Shown piece by piece: positions 21,001-28,259 of a DNA stretch of 64,000 nt. The stretch comes from Chloroflexota bacterium. Lineage in GTDB: Bacteria; Chloroflexota; Anaerolineae; Promineifilales; Promineifilaceae. The stretch is taken from NCBI GenBank assembly GCA_013112725.1, contig JABFFZ010000005.1, forward strand, positions 1 through 64,000, in the 5' to 3' direction. The position numbers and the translations under genes were made by a program. Every line of letters starts with the position of its first letter. Position 1 is the stretch's first letter. Below the pieces are notes generated by a model. It did no database searches. It was not told the DNA's origin and saw nothing but the letters and a program-made list of their open reading frames with translations.

Positions 21001-21937
21001 GCATGAAACGGCCGTGACCGCTTATGAAGAAGCGATTCAGTTGTGGCGTTTGTTGAACAACCAGGCAGAACTGAGCGTGAATCTGGGTAATCTGGGCACT
21101 ATCTATTTACGGTTGGGGCAATATGAGCGGGCGCTGGACTATTACGAGCAGGCGTTGACGGCCGTGCAGACCGTAGGAGCGCGGCAGGTGGCGGCTAACA
21201 TGATGCTGCGGCTGGGCAACGTCTATAAACGCATTGGCAATTTTGAACGGGCTATTGCCTGTTTTGAACATGCTCTGCAAACATACCAGGCATTGCAACA
21301 TAAAGGCGGTATGGCAAGCAGCCTGGGTTGGCTGGGCGTGATGCATAGTGAAATGGGGGCATATGCAGCGGCGCAGGTGCGCTATGAGCAGGCGATGGCG
21401 CTGTCTCAGGAGATAGGCGACCACATTACCTCATCTATCTGGCTGATGAACCGGGCAGAGACGGCCATGCTCTTGGGGCAGCGTGAGCTGGCCGAAAATT
21501 GGGCGCAGCAGGCGGTGGATTTGTGCCGGACATTGGGCAATACGCGCTTTTTGCCAGGCGCACTGGTGCATCAGGCTGATATTTATTTTGCGCATAGCAA
21601 GTATGAGCAATGCCATCTAGTCTTGGCAGAGGCGCTGCCGTTGAGCGGTTCGTCGGGGGACCAGAAATTGGCGTATGACGGCCGTTTGCTGCAAGCGCGT
21701 CTGGTTGCTCAGTTTGGCGAACGGGAAACGGCCGTGACCTATCTGCGTGCCATGATTGCCGAATTTACCAATGCCGATTACCAGGCGGAGCTGCATTTTT
21801 ATTGGTGGCAGATGACAGGGGATGAGGCGGTGCGGCAAACGGCCGTGCAACTGTATGAGGTGTTGCTGCCGCGAATGCCCAATTACAAATTGCAGCAGCA
21901 GCTAAAAGAGCTGCGGGTGGTTGGGAGTGGCGCCTGA
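18074..21937 (+). CDS. SARP/BTAD transcriptional regulator with NB-ARC ATPase and TPRs
   Basis: A 1287-residue regulator from ATG 18074 (AGGGGGG directly upstream). Residues 1-95 form a SARP winged helix (LTLFGGFTAV to RQNLRQTLSRLRKSL). Residues about 110-265 form a bacterial transcriptional activation domain (LETAVALYRRGDFLAGL, ending in LLQTELGIEP). The NB-ARC ATPase follows with Walker A GPGGMGKTRLAVQV near residue 309, Walker B LLVGDNFEQV, and LDGMPLALEIAAGWVRLM as the GLPL-like motif. From about residue 640 on are at least a dozen TPRs (for example ALDYYEQALTAVQTVGARQV). By family knowledge this is a STAND-class switch: ligand or partner sensing by the TPRs, ATP-driven assembly, DNA binding by the N-terminus. 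It is followed after 54 bases by the DUF3592 gene, perhaps in one operon. Many octamers give its repeated ETAV segments. Confidence 0.9.
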   Translation: MMQLSLTLFGGFTAVTAIGPSLHFPTDKARALLAYLALTPDSPLRREALAGLFWPEQPEELARQNLRQTLSRLRKSLDQAQPGLGAQLLTVTRQTVELHGPFNTADVTSFWEQVTAVASHPHTSLPACSVCLVRLETAVALYRRGDFLAGLSLPDAAGFEEWLLLQRERLYQSQLAALGQLAAAYEQQGAFDAAHRYALWQIELEPWREEAHRQVMRLLVRNGERGQALAQYETCRQLLQTELGIEPAAETVQLWQQIKGGVYQPAGMRRTHIHHFPNDLTPFVGRERELAEILALLREKQCRVLTLLGPGGMGKTRLAVQVCRVLADGGATTDEGGVYGDGAYFVPLTAVTDAEMLVTAVAQAVGLPLAEHLPPRQQLLTYLRDKQMLLVGDNFEQVAAGAELVAAAAAAAPQVQWLLTSQQPLNVHAERRFVVGGLDYAAAETADAVQLFLSSARRVRPDFRLTAADLPALWELCRLLDGMPLALEIAAGWVRLMDCPAILRETQKSLDFLAAPWGDLPAQRQSVRAVLAHSWQQLPPHLQGALRRMVLFTGGFTLEAALVVLPDVTMTDMAALLDKSLVTWRADGRYHMHQLLRTFVQQQSPGLPEEEALFRTEYCRYYLHFLADQAAKLNGQNPQQAIAAIQHDLDNVRQAWQWALADHLAEHMAEHTLAELGQVVSGLGRFYHVVGLFEEGERQFLAALAMAVGWPASAETAVLQAQFHLQASHFLGQTGQYQVAIEQAQQAQKLAAALDDVDLRAQAFGLEGEWQRHLGQFAQARHCLDTAVSLFPTPNRNRGYARTLHQIGQMYQIQSRYEAALAAFGQARQVYEAVGDQTEMSTLLGNMAEVYRLKADYPQALACSQQALALAEAIGYKQAIVQNSIVLAAIQQDQGEVALAQFTCQQALAVAKGLGYVRGIINSHISLGVMCLAQSKLAEAAQWLHLARAQAEEVGLPDLVARAAGKQGVVHAHRGEHETAVTAYEEAIQLWRLLNNQAELSVNLGNLGTIYLRLGQYERALDYYEQALTAVQTVGARQVAANMMLRLGNVYKRIGNFERAIACFEHALQTYQALQHKGGMASSLGWLGVMHSEMGAYAAAQVRYEQAMALSQEIGDHITSSIWLMNRAETAMLLGQRELAENWAQQAVDLCRTLGNTRFLPGALVHQADIYFAHSKYEQCHLVLAEALPLSGSSGDQKLAYDGRLLQARLVAQFGERETAVTYLRAMIAEFTNADYQAELHFYWWQMTGDEAVRQTAVQLYEVLLPRMPNYKLQQQLKELRVVGSGA

Positions 21938-21991
21938 CAGGAGAGTTATACCATTTGCCATGAACGAATTTGGCATTACCATTAGGCCACT

Positions 21992-22591
21992 ATGATTGCA
22001 CTACTCATTCAACTCCTCATGATCCTTACCCCGGCGGTGAGCGCGGTGACGCTTGGTTTGAAATATGACGAATTAAAACGGGCCGGGGCCAGCAAGGAAT
22101 GGCCGGCGGTGAAAGCGGCTGTGACCAACAATACCATTGTGGACACCGGCAAAAAAGTGAAAGGCCAAAATGTGTACCAGCCGGAGATCAGCCTGAGTTA
22201 CAGCGTGGAAGGCAAAAATTACGCGGTGAAACAACGGCCGTCCGATGCCAACGGCCAGCGCGAGGGCACTAAACAGTGGGCGCGGGAGGTGGCGCTGCAA
22301 TACAAACCGGATACGGCCGTGCGCCTATACTACAATCCACAGCGCCCACAGCAGGCCACCGTTGTGCCCGGCCAGAGCAGTGTGAACAAAAACCAATGGC
22401 TGGTGATCGGCAGTGTGATGCTGCTGTTTAGCTTCATTTTGTGTGTGTTGGGCACAGTGGCTATCACGCAGCGCGTTTTAACGGTGAGTACGGCCGTCAG
22501 CTTCATCCTGGGCATCGTCGCTTTTGGCATGATGCTCATGTTGGGTTTCCTCCTCTATTTGCTGTCCCAAGAGTTACGGCTGAAAAAATAG
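21992..22591 (+). CDS. DUF3592 membrane protein
   Basis: A 199-residue integral membrane protein. An N-terminal hydrophobic segment (ALLIQLLMILTPAVSAV) is followed by the DUF3592 domain, recognisable from KEWPAVKAAVTNNTIVDTG, the YQPEISLSYSVEGKNY strand pair and VRLYYNPQRPQQATV. Two C-terminal helices follow (WLVIGSVMLLFSFILCVLG and FILGIVAFGMMLMLGFLLY). The family has no defined biochemical role. The gene starts 54 bases after the SARP regulator on the same strand and could be co-transcribed. Its end overlaps convergently with a tiny minus-strand frame. Confidence 0.85.
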   Translation: MIALLIQLLMILTPAVSAVTLGLKYDELKRAGASKEWPAVKAAVTNNTIVDTGKKVKGQNVYQPEISLSYSVEGKNYAVKQRPSDANGQREGTKQWAREVALQYKPDTAVRLYYNPQRPQQATVVPGQSSVNKNQWLVIGSVMLLFSFILCVLGTVAITQRVLTVSTAVSFILGIVAFGMMLMLGFLLYLLSQELRLKK

Positions 22592-22705
22592 AGATCTTGC
22601 TGTGGGATGGGCAGGCCGATATTGGCTCCTGTGAAAATAGTGCCCGGTTGACTTGTACCGGCCACCAGCTACTATTTTCATACGTGTGGGTGGGCTGTCG
22701 CCCAT
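22574..22705 (-). CDS. Possible 43-aa small protein
   Basis: A short minus-strand frame (MGDSPPTRMKIVAGGRYKST then GHYFHRSQYRPAHPTARS) with a strong ribosome binding site (GAAGGAG, 6 bases before ATG 22705). Within it the 10-mers TGAAAATAGT (22632-22641) and ACTATTTTCA (22671-22680) are exact reverse complements, so the mRNA would fold into a hairpin. The protein is basic, with a GRYKSTGHYF segment that recalls small zinc-ribbon proteins but without the cysteines. It may be a decayed relative. It is the only candidate in this 196-base spacer. Confidence 0.35.
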   Translation of the reverse strand: MGDSPPTRMKIVAGGRYKSTGHYFHRSQYRPAHPTARSLFFQP

Positions 22706-22787
22706 AATGTCTCCTTCGTAAATGTAGCGCGTTTGGCAAATCGCGTGATATCCAAACTCAATTACCATATCACTCAATTATTTTTTT

Positions 22788-23399
22788 ATGGAAGAAACAA
22801 CAAATACCCCTCATGACCCCGAAGCTAACAAATCGCGCATCCTGGATGCGGCGCTGGATGTGTTTGCCAGCAAGGGGTATCACGATGCCCGGTTGGACGA
22901 AATTGTGGCGGAAGCGCATACCTCCAAAGGGGCCATTTATTTCCATTTTCCCAATAAAGAGCGGCTTTTTCTGGCGCTAGTGGATCAGTTTGCCGACCTG
23001 TTGGAGCGGCGCGTAACTGAGGCGATTGCTCACGAGCCGGCGGGCATGGCGCGGGTGCGGGTGGCGTTGGCGACCTGCCTGGATACGTTCGGCCGTTATC
23101 GTCGCCCGGCCAAGCTGTTATTGGTGCAGGCAGTTGGCCTGGGTGCGGCCTTTGAGAACAAGCGCAATGAAATCAACGACCGCTTTGCCCGGCTGATTGA
23201 AACGCAGTTGCAGGAGGCCATTGCCTTCGGCCATATAGCCCCGGTGGATACAGAAGTGGTGGCTTATGCCTGGATGGGAGCGATGTACGGCGTTATTATT
23301 CGCTGGGTCTATACCGGCGAGCCGGAACCGGCGCGTATTATGGATACGCTGCTGCCGGTGCTGCTGCGCAGCGTGGGGTTTGAAGAAGATGGAGAGTAG
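22788..23399 (+). CDS. TetR/AcrR family transcriptional regulator
   Basis: A 203-residue regulator. Residues 12-60 are the TetR helix-turn-helix domain (ANKSRILDAALDVFASKGYH, DEIVAEAHTSKGAIYFHFPN, KERLFLALVDQFADLLE). The C-terminal ligand-binding domain is helical with a final hydrophobic helix (YAWMGAMYGVIIRWVYTGEP). It precedes the isochorismate synthase gene, whose chosen start lies inside its last codons (11-base overlap), so the two are likely co-transcribed. The ligand is unknown; regulation of the downstream pathway gene is plausible inference. Confidence 0.9.
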   Translation: MEETTNTPHDPEANKSRILDAALDVFASKGYHDARLDEIVAEAHTSKGAIYFHFPNKERLFLALVDQFADLLERRVTEAIAHEPAGMARVRVALATCLDTFGRYRRPAKLLLVQAVGLGAAFENKRNEINDRFARLIETQLQEAIAFGHIAPVDTEVVAYAWMGAMYGVIIRWVYTGEPEPARIMDTLLPVLLRSVGFEEDGE

Positions 23400-24807
23400 A
23401 GAATTGGAGATTGGAGATTGGAGATTGGGAGATTGGGGGATTGAGAGAGTAGAGAATGAATCACCAATCTCTGATCGCCAATTGCAGCTTATCAGTGTCG
23501 CCATAGAAGCGCCGGGGGTCACGGCCGTGACCTTTCTGCATCATGCACGTGGGCGAGAACGCTTCTTCTGGCAGGCGGCGCATGAGGCGGTGGCGTTGGC
23601 CGGTTTTGGCGTGGCGGCTGATTGGCGCGCCTGGGGAGCCGAACGTTTTCAATCTATCGAGCAGCAGGCCAGAACGCTATTTGACGGCGCGATTTTTGAA
23701 GACGGTGGGCAGCCATTGGCCGCGCCCCGGTTGTTTGGTGGGTTTTCTTTTGCTGACGACTTTGTGCCCGATAATACCTGGGCGTTTTTTCATCCCGCGC
23801 ACTTCATTTTGCCCCATTACCAACTGGCCCAGGTGGGGGAGGAAAGTTGGTTGACGATCAATGCGGTAGTCACACTTGAAGAGGATGTGGCGGAGACACA
23901 ATCGTCGCTGCGGGAGGCGCTGTTGGCGCGGCTGGCTCTGCTGCAAAGCGAATTATTGCTGATGCTGCCGCACGCCACACTTGTGCAGATGGATTACCCC
24001 ATGCCGTATGCGGTCTGGCAGGAGATGATTGAGCGGGCAACGGCCGTGATGCGCACCGGCGACTTCAACAAAGTCGTGTTGTCACGGGTGTGTGAACTGT
24101 GGTTTGATGGGCCGGTGGATGTGACCGGGGCGCTGGCGTACCTGAACCAGACGTACCCGGATTGTTATCGTTTCCTCTTTGAACCGCGACCGCACCATGC
24201 TTTTTATGGGGCGACGCCGGAGTTGTTGGTGCAGGTAGACGGCCGTGACCTGCACACCATGGCCCTGGCCGGTTCTATTCGCCGCGGCCAGACCGCCGCC
24301 GAAGATGAGTCGTTGGCCCAGGAACTACTTGCCAGCCAGAAAGATGCCTATGAACACGCGGTGGTGGCCGATTCCATCCGGCGGCGGCTGACGTCGTTGG
24401 TGGCTGAATTGGAAGTACCTGAACAACCGACCGTGCTGCGGTTGGGGTATATCCAACATTTGTATACGCCGGTGTACGGCCGTTTGCCCAAACCAACCGG
24501 CATCCTACCGCTGGTAGAAATCTTGCACCCCACCCCTGCACTCGGCGGCGCCCCCCGCCACCTGGCGCTGCCCTACATCACCCAGGCCGAGCCGGTACCG
24601 CGTGGCTGGTACGCCGCTCCCGTGGGTACTATTGACCATCACCTGGATGGCGCATTCGCGGTGGGCATCCGCTCCGCCATTGCCCAAGACCGGCGCGTCT
24701 GGTTACATGCCGGCGCCGGCATCGTCGCCGATTCACAACCACAAAAAGAGTGGGACGAAACGGCATTGAAGTTTCGCCCCATGCTCAATGCGTTGGGCAT
24801 TGCCTGA
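23389..24807 (+). CDS. menF: Isochorismate synthase
   Basis: A chorismate-utilising enzyme of about 472 residues that would convert chorismate to isochorismate for menaquinone (or siderophore) synthesis. The conserved half is clear: FNKVVLSRVCEL, YRFLFEPRPHHAFYGATPE, LAGSIRRGQTAAEDE, HAVVADSIRRRL, HPTPALGGAPRHLAL, PVGTIDHHLDGAFAVGIRSA and VWLHAGAGIVADSQPQKEWDE. The start is uncertain. ATG 23389 overlaps the TetR stop, but the first 25 residues it adds (SRELEIGDWRLGDWGIERVE) are a translation of a 7-bp intergenic repeat (GATTGGA). The true start may be a non-ATG codon near 23480, or the repeat may have become coding. No other men genes are in the window. Confidence 0.85.
   Translation: MESRELEIGDWRLGDWGIERVENESPISDRQLQLISVAIEAPGVTAVTFLHHARGRERFFWQAAHEAVALAGFGVAADWRAWGAERFQSIEQQARTLFDGAIFEDGGQPLAAPRLFGGFSFADDFVPDNTWAFFHPAHFILPHYQLAQVGEESWLTINAVVTLEEDVAETQSSLREALLARLALLQSELLLMLPHATLVQMDYPMPYAVWQEMIERATAVMRTGDFNKVVLSRVCELWFDGPVDVTGALAYLNQTYPDCYRFLFEPRPHHAFYGATPELLVQVDGRDLHTMALAGSIRRGQTAAEDESLAQELLASQKDAYEHAVVADSIRRRLTSLVAELEVPEQPTVLRLGYIQHLYTPVYGRLPKPTGILPLVEILHPTPALGGAPRHLALPYITQAEPVPRGWYAAPVGTIDHHLDGAFAVGIRSAIAQDRRVWLHAGAGIVADSQPQKEWDETALKFRPMLNALGIA
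23400..23460. repeat. 7-bp tandem repeat (GATTGGA) at the menF start
   Basis: The unit GATTGGA repeats about five times with slight decay between the TetR stop and the conserved part of menF. It lies in the same frame as menF without a stop. Confidence 0.7.
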
Positions 24808-24815
24808 TGTTTTCA

Positions 24816-24848
24816 AGACCCTAAGGGTTTCTGACACCCTTAGGGTCT
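24816..24848. terminator. Long hairpin after menF
   Basis: Arms AGACCCTAAGGGT (24816-24828) and ACCCTTAGGGTCT (24836-24848) are perfect complements with a 7-base loop. The same arm sequence occurs at 11251-11282, so this is a dispersed hairpin used at gene ends. Confidence 0.7.
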
Positions 24849-24870
24849 ATATCAGCTAAAGGAGAAAATT

Positions 24871-25161
24871 ATGTGCTGTTTAGCCACAATTTTGCTGTTT
24901 TTAGGCCCCCGTTTTGCCCTTGTTGCCTGGTATTTTATGGACCCTGCCCGCTTTGATAACGCCATCAACTCGTTGTTGTTATCCTGCTGCGGCTTCTTCT
25001 TCCTGCCCTGGACAATGCTGGCTTATCTGGCGGTCTGGTCGGCGGAAATGGGCGTCACCGGCTTTGGCTGGGTCATTGTCGCCTTTGGCTTCTTCATAGA
25101 CATCAGCGCCTACTCCGGCAGCAGCTATGGCAACCGCAAACAGGTCGAACGTTACTTATGA
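24871..25161 (+). CDS. Small membrane protein, 96 aa
   Basis: A 96-residue hydrophobic protein with a good ribosome binding site (AAAGGAGA, 6-7 bases before ATG). Three membrane-spanning stretches can be seen: CCLATILLFLGPRFALVAWY, NSLLLSCCGFFFLPWTMLAY and GFGWVIVAFGFFIDISAY. The C-terminus (GNRKQVERYL) is polar and basic and should be cytosolic. I do not recognise a defined function; proteins of this kind occur as uncharacterised conserved membrane proteins. It is set apart from menF by a hairpin and converges on the acyl-CoA dehydrogenase gene, which ends 21 bases away. Confidence 0.75.
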   Translation: MCCLATILLFLGPRFALVAWYFMDPARFDNAINSLLLSCCGFFFLPWTMLAYLAVWSAEMGVTGFGWVIVAFGFFIDISAYSGSSYGNRKQVERYL

Positions 25162-25181
25162 GGTTTGGCTCCTACCAACCC

Positions 25182-26372
25182 TCATAAGTAACGCTGCAAA
25201 ATGCGGCGGGCGGCCGACCATTTGTGGACTTCATCTGGCCCGTCGTAAATGCGGGCGGCGCGTTCATGGCGATACCACCAGGCAATGGGCGTATCGTCTG
25301 TCATACCCAGGCCGCCATGCACTTGCAGGGCGCGGTCTAACACCTGTTGCAGCACCCCGGCCACGTGGAACTTAATTAACGAAATATCATCACGGGCAGC
25401 ATATTGGCCGTGTTTGTCAATTTTTAGCGCCGTGTCCATAACCATGAGCGTGGCCGCGTTGAGCGCGGCGCGGCTTTCGGCAATCCAGCCCTGAATCGTG
25501 CCCTGGTCGGCCAGGGTTTTGCCGGGGGCAATCTGGCGACGGAGGGAATACGTACACATCAGGTCAAAGGCGCGTTCGGCAATGCCCAACCAGCGCATAC
25601 AGTGGTGAATACGGCCCGGCCCCAGTCGCTCCTGGGCAATGGCAAAACCGGCCCCTTCCGCGCCCAACAGATTGCCCAGCGGCACGCGCACTTCGTGGTA
25701 GCGCACTTCGGCATGGCTGGCCCACCCGCTGCCCGCCTCGCCCATGATAGAGATGTTGCGCACCAGTTCAAAACCGGGAGTGTCCAATGGCACGATGATC
25801 TGGCTGGCGCGCAGGTGTTTGTTTTCGGCGTGGGGGTTGGTGATGGCCATGACGACGGCAAACGCTGCACCATCGGCGGAGGAGGTGAACCATTTATGGC
25901 CGTCAATGATGTAGCTGTCGCCTTCGCGCACGGCCGTTGTGCCCATCATCACCGGGTTGGAGCCAGCAAATTCCGGCTCTGTCATGGAAAAGCAGCTGCG
26001 AATTTCGCCGCGCAGCAGGGGCATGAGGAAACGTTCTTTTTGTTCGGCCGTACCATGTTCGATCAGGATTTCCATGTTACCCGCGTCGGGGGCCTGGCAG
26101 TTGAAGGTGTAATGGCCGATGGGGGTGCGCCCCAACTCCCGGCTGACCAGCCCGTGTTCAAACAGCGTCAGCCCCAGGCCGCCGTACTCCTTCGGAATTT
26201 GCGGCAGCCACAGCCCCAACTTTTTTACTTGCTGCCGTTTTTCCGCCAGCACCGGCTCCAGGGTGGTAAACTCCTTGCCCAGAAAATCGGCTTCCAGGGG
26301 GATTAGTTCCTCATCCACAAAGCGGCGCATAGTGTCTAATGTTTTTTGCATTTCAGGGGAAACTTCAAACAT
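25182..26372 (-). CDS. Acyl-CoA dehydrogenase
   Basis: A 396-residue FAD-dependent acyl-CoA dehydrogenase. Landmarks in order are FVDEELIPLEADFLGKEF, PKEYGGLGLTLFEHGLVSRE, CFSMTEPEFAGSNP (flavin and substrate loop), DGHKWFTSSADGA, PLGNLLGAEGAGFAIAQERLG, GRIHHCMRWLGIAERAFDLM and the C-terminal QVHGGLGMTDDTPIAWWYR, RIYDGPDEVHKWSAARRIL. The usual E or D catalytic base region reads YDGPDEVHK. Length is normal. It is the last gene of a minus-strand series (quinate-dehydrogenase-like, nucleotidyltransferase, this gene) but is separated from the nucleotidyltransferase by a 69-base repeat hairpin. The specific acyl substrate is not evident. Confidence 0.9.
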   Translation of the reverse strand: MFEVSPEMQKTLDTMRRFVDEELIPLEADFLGKEFTTLEPVLAEKRQQVKKLGLWLPQIPKEYGGLGLTLFEHGLVSRELGRTPIGHYTFNCQAPDAGNMEILIEHGTAEQKERFLMPLLRGEIRSCFSMTEPEFAGSNPVMMGTTAVREGDSYIIDGHKWFTSSADGAAFAVVMAITNPHAENKHLRASQIIVPLDTPGFELVRNISIMGEAGSGWASHAEVRYHEVRVPLGNLLGAEGAGFAIAQERLGPGRIHHCMRWLGIAERAFDLMCTYSLRRQIAPGKTLADQGTIQGWIAESRAALNAATLMVMDTALKIDKHGQYAARDDISLIKFHVAGVLQQVLDRALQVHGGLGMTDDTPIAWWYRHERAARIYDGPDEVHKWSAARRILQRYL

Positions 26373-26395
26373 GGGTAAACTCCATAAGGGAGGAG

Positions 26396-26458
26396 ATGAA
26401 GAGATTGAGAGATGAGGAGATTGCCCAATCTCTCAATCTCCTCATCTCTCAATCTCCA
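26396..26458. repeat. Hairpin built from 7-bp repeats
   Basis: GAGATTGAGAGATGAGGAG is followed immediately by its complementary series CAATCTCTCAATCTCCTCAT. The array overlaps the last codons and stop of the nucleotidyltransferase gene. Confidence 0.7.
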
Positions 26459-27218
26459 TCTTCTTTAACTCATCTCGCATCAAGTCCACCTGGTGTGGTT
26501 TGTCCACATCCATGCCGGCTTCGGCGTGGGGGTTGAGCAGTATCTTGACCGGGAAGCCGGTCAGCCGTTGCGCGGTGGCCTCGATGTCGGTTAGCGTCAC
26601 CCGGCGGAACAGCAGCTTGAGTAACATGCGCAGCCCCACAATGCGGGCAATTTTCCAGGCGTGTTTGCGGGCGCTGGCTAACATTTCTAGCAGTTCTTGC
26701 TCCCGGCCCAGTTGTGTGGTCAGGATGGCCACATCACCGCCGGCCACTTCCAGCCCTTTGAGTTTGACATAGGTGCGGCTGGAGTGGGGGAATCGCTTCT
26801 CCATCGTTTCCCTGGTGACGAAGTTGTAATAAACGCCATAGTCAAAAGGGCGGCAGGTGTCTATCAGGTCGTCAATGATGGCGCCGCTCAGCAGGGGCAC
26901 ATCGCCCGAAGCGCCCAAGACGTGGGTGGTTTGTGGTTTGTTTTGGATGATCCAATCGAGGCCGGCCGTACCATTTTTAACCAGACTGCCATGATCGGGC
27001 AGGTGGATGACGGGGCGTTTGAAGCGCATGCCCATGTCACTGCCCAGACCAACGATGATGACATCTTCGATGTATTTGGATTCCTGTACGGCATCTACTA
27101 CGCGCTCCAAAAGGGTACGGCCGTGCATGTCCAACAAGGCTTTGGGCTTTCCCTGGGTATACACATAAATGGGGTCGTCTGGCCCCGGCAGCCCCCCGGC
27201 GATAATAACGCAGTCCAT
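26442..27218 (-). CDS. MobA/GlmU-like nucleotidyltransferase
   Basis: A 258-residue protein with the N-terminal fold of NTP transferases: MDCVIIAGGLPGPDDPIYVY, then QGKPKALLDMHGRTLLERVV (the lysine and acceptor loop) and IEDVIIVGLGSDM. A GASGDVPLLSGAIIDDLID segment corresponds to the metal- and product-binding region. The first loop departs from the usual L-A-G-G-x-G-x-R-L form, having LPGPDDP instead, so the nucleotide and acceptor are uncertain; sugar-phosphate or molybdenum cofactor chemistry are both possible. The last residues (KKMEIER) are encoded by the neighbouring 7-bp repeat array. It lies 73 bases downstream of the quinate-dehydrogenase-like gene, with which it may share a transcript. 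Confidence 0.75.
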   Translation of the reverse strand: MDCVIIAGGLPGPDDPIYVYTQGKPKALLDMHGRTLLERVVDAVQESKYIEDVIIVGLGSDMGMRFKRPVIHLPDHGSLVKNGTAGLDWIIQNKPQTTHVLGASGDVPLLSGAIIDDLIDTCRPFDYGVYYNFVTRETMEKRFPHSSRTYVKLKGLEVAGGDVAILTTQLGREQELLEMLASARKHAWKIARIVGLRMLLKLLFRRVTLTDIEATAQRLTGFPVKILLNPHAEAGMDVDKPHQVDLMRDELKKMEIER

Positions 27219-27225
27219 AATTCCT

Positions 27226-27296
27226 CGGTAATCGGTAATCGGTAATCGGTAATCGGTAATCGGTGATCAGTAACCGATTACCGATTACCGATTACA
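27226..27296. repeat. 7-bp repeat array with inverted copies (GGTAATC)
   Basis: GGTAATC is repeated five times in tandem from 27226, then GTGATCAGTAACC as a turn, then GATTACC copies in the opposite sense to 27296. The result is a long hairpin between two minus-strand genes, and it supplies the stop codon of the gene ending at 27292. Confidence 0.8.
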
Positions 27297-28188
27297 GTTT
27301 GTGGATAGTCGGTTTCATATCCAATTCGGCGATCATTTCGCTCAGTTCGGCGCGGGTGAGGGGGCGGCCTTTGGCGGCGACGGCCGTCAATGCCGCTTCC
27401 ATCATATTGGTGCCAAAGGAACGGCCGTCTAGCATTGGCGTAGACGTAACCACATGGCTGACGCCCCGCTGCCGGAATAGTTCCATATCCTTGCCCGTTG
27501 TCGTGTTGGTGACAATGACTTTGCCCTGCAAATTGTCCGGCATGTGCCGCCGGATATAGTGGCAGTCGCCGGCGATCACGTCTGCCCACTGATACCATTT
27601 GCTGAATTTCGGCACAATCTGGTCTTGTTTTTCACCGGTGGGGTACAGGACGCTGATCGGCAGCTTGGTGATGATGGGCGCTAACAGACGTCCCAGGATA
27701 TTGAGCGATTTCAGGTTGTGAACGGCAATGGGAATGCCTACCGCAAACATCAGGTCGCCATAGGTCGCCTGGTAGCCATGATCGGCAAAACTGAGCGTCA
27801 TGCCATACCGGTCTACGCCCACGGTGATGAACACCTTGCCCTGGCTGTACTGCGGCCCAAGCCCGGCAATGAGGGTATCCACCACCTGGCGCTCCAACGT
27901 GTTTTTCAGCCCACTGCCATCTACTACCGGCGTTTTTTTGACGTTTTGGATGAGCTTGTGGGCGGCGGAGATGTTGTAACGGCGTTCGCCCATGTCCACC
28001 CACAGGTCAATGCCGCCCACGCCCAGGCAGTCTACCTGCCCATCCAATTCGGTGAAGAGGGCGGTGGCGCGGGCGATGTCGCCATCGGTGCCGCGCCGTT
28101 CGATGCTAACTTTGTCCCCGAACAATTCAATTTCAACGGCTTTGTCCCGGTCTGATGCGCCGAGGCTGATGCTAATTGCTCGTTTCAT
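27292..28188 (-). CDS. Conserved protein annotated as quinate 5-dehydrogenase-like
   Basis: A 298-residue soluble protein with a conserved opening (MKRAISISLGASDRDKAVEI, then FGDKVSIERRGTDGDIARA and VDCLGVGGIDLWVDMGERRY). The Rossmann-like middle (GKVFITVGVDRYGMTLSFAD) and the GRSFGTNMMEAALTAVAAKG end follow. Relatives in Chloroflexota and Firmicutes are usually labelled quinate 5-dehydrogenase, but I do not see shikimate dehydrogenase catalytic motifs, so the name may not describe the real reaction. It heads the minus-strand series with the nucleotidyltransferase and acyl-CoA dehydrogenase genes. The N-terminal ISISLG and GTDGD segments look like phosphate- or metal-binding loops. Its stop codon lies inside the GGTAATC repeat hairpin. 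Confidence 0.7.
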   Translation of the reverse strand: MKRAISISLGASDRDKAVEIELFGDKVSIERRGTDGDIARATALFTELDGQVDCLGVGGIDLWVDMGERRYNISAAHKLIQNVKKTPVVDGSGLKNTLERQVVDTLIAGLGPQYSQGKVFITVGVDRYGMTLSFADHGYQATYGDLMFAVGIPIAVHNLKSLNILGRLLAPIITKLPISVLYPTGEKQDQIVPKFSKWYQWADVIAGDCHYIRRHMPDNLQGKVIVTNTTTGKDMELFRQRGVSHVVTSTPMLDGRSFGTNMMEAALTAVAAKGRPLTRAELSEMIAELDMKPTIHKL

Positions 28189-28203
28189 GGTGTGTGCGTG
28201 TTC

Positions 28204-28250
28204 GTAGTAGGTGATTTATCGCCGTCAAAAGGCGATAAATCGCCTACTAC
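28204..28250. terminator. 20-bp-arm hairpin between same-strand genes
   Basis: GTAGTAGGTGATTTATCGCC (28204-28223) pairs with 28231-28250 with one mismatch; the loop is 7 bases. It lies past the stop of the minus-strand protease gene (28260) and ahead of the gene starting at 28188, so it probably ends protease transcription. Confidence 0.65.
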
Positions 28251-28259
28251 AAACGGGGG

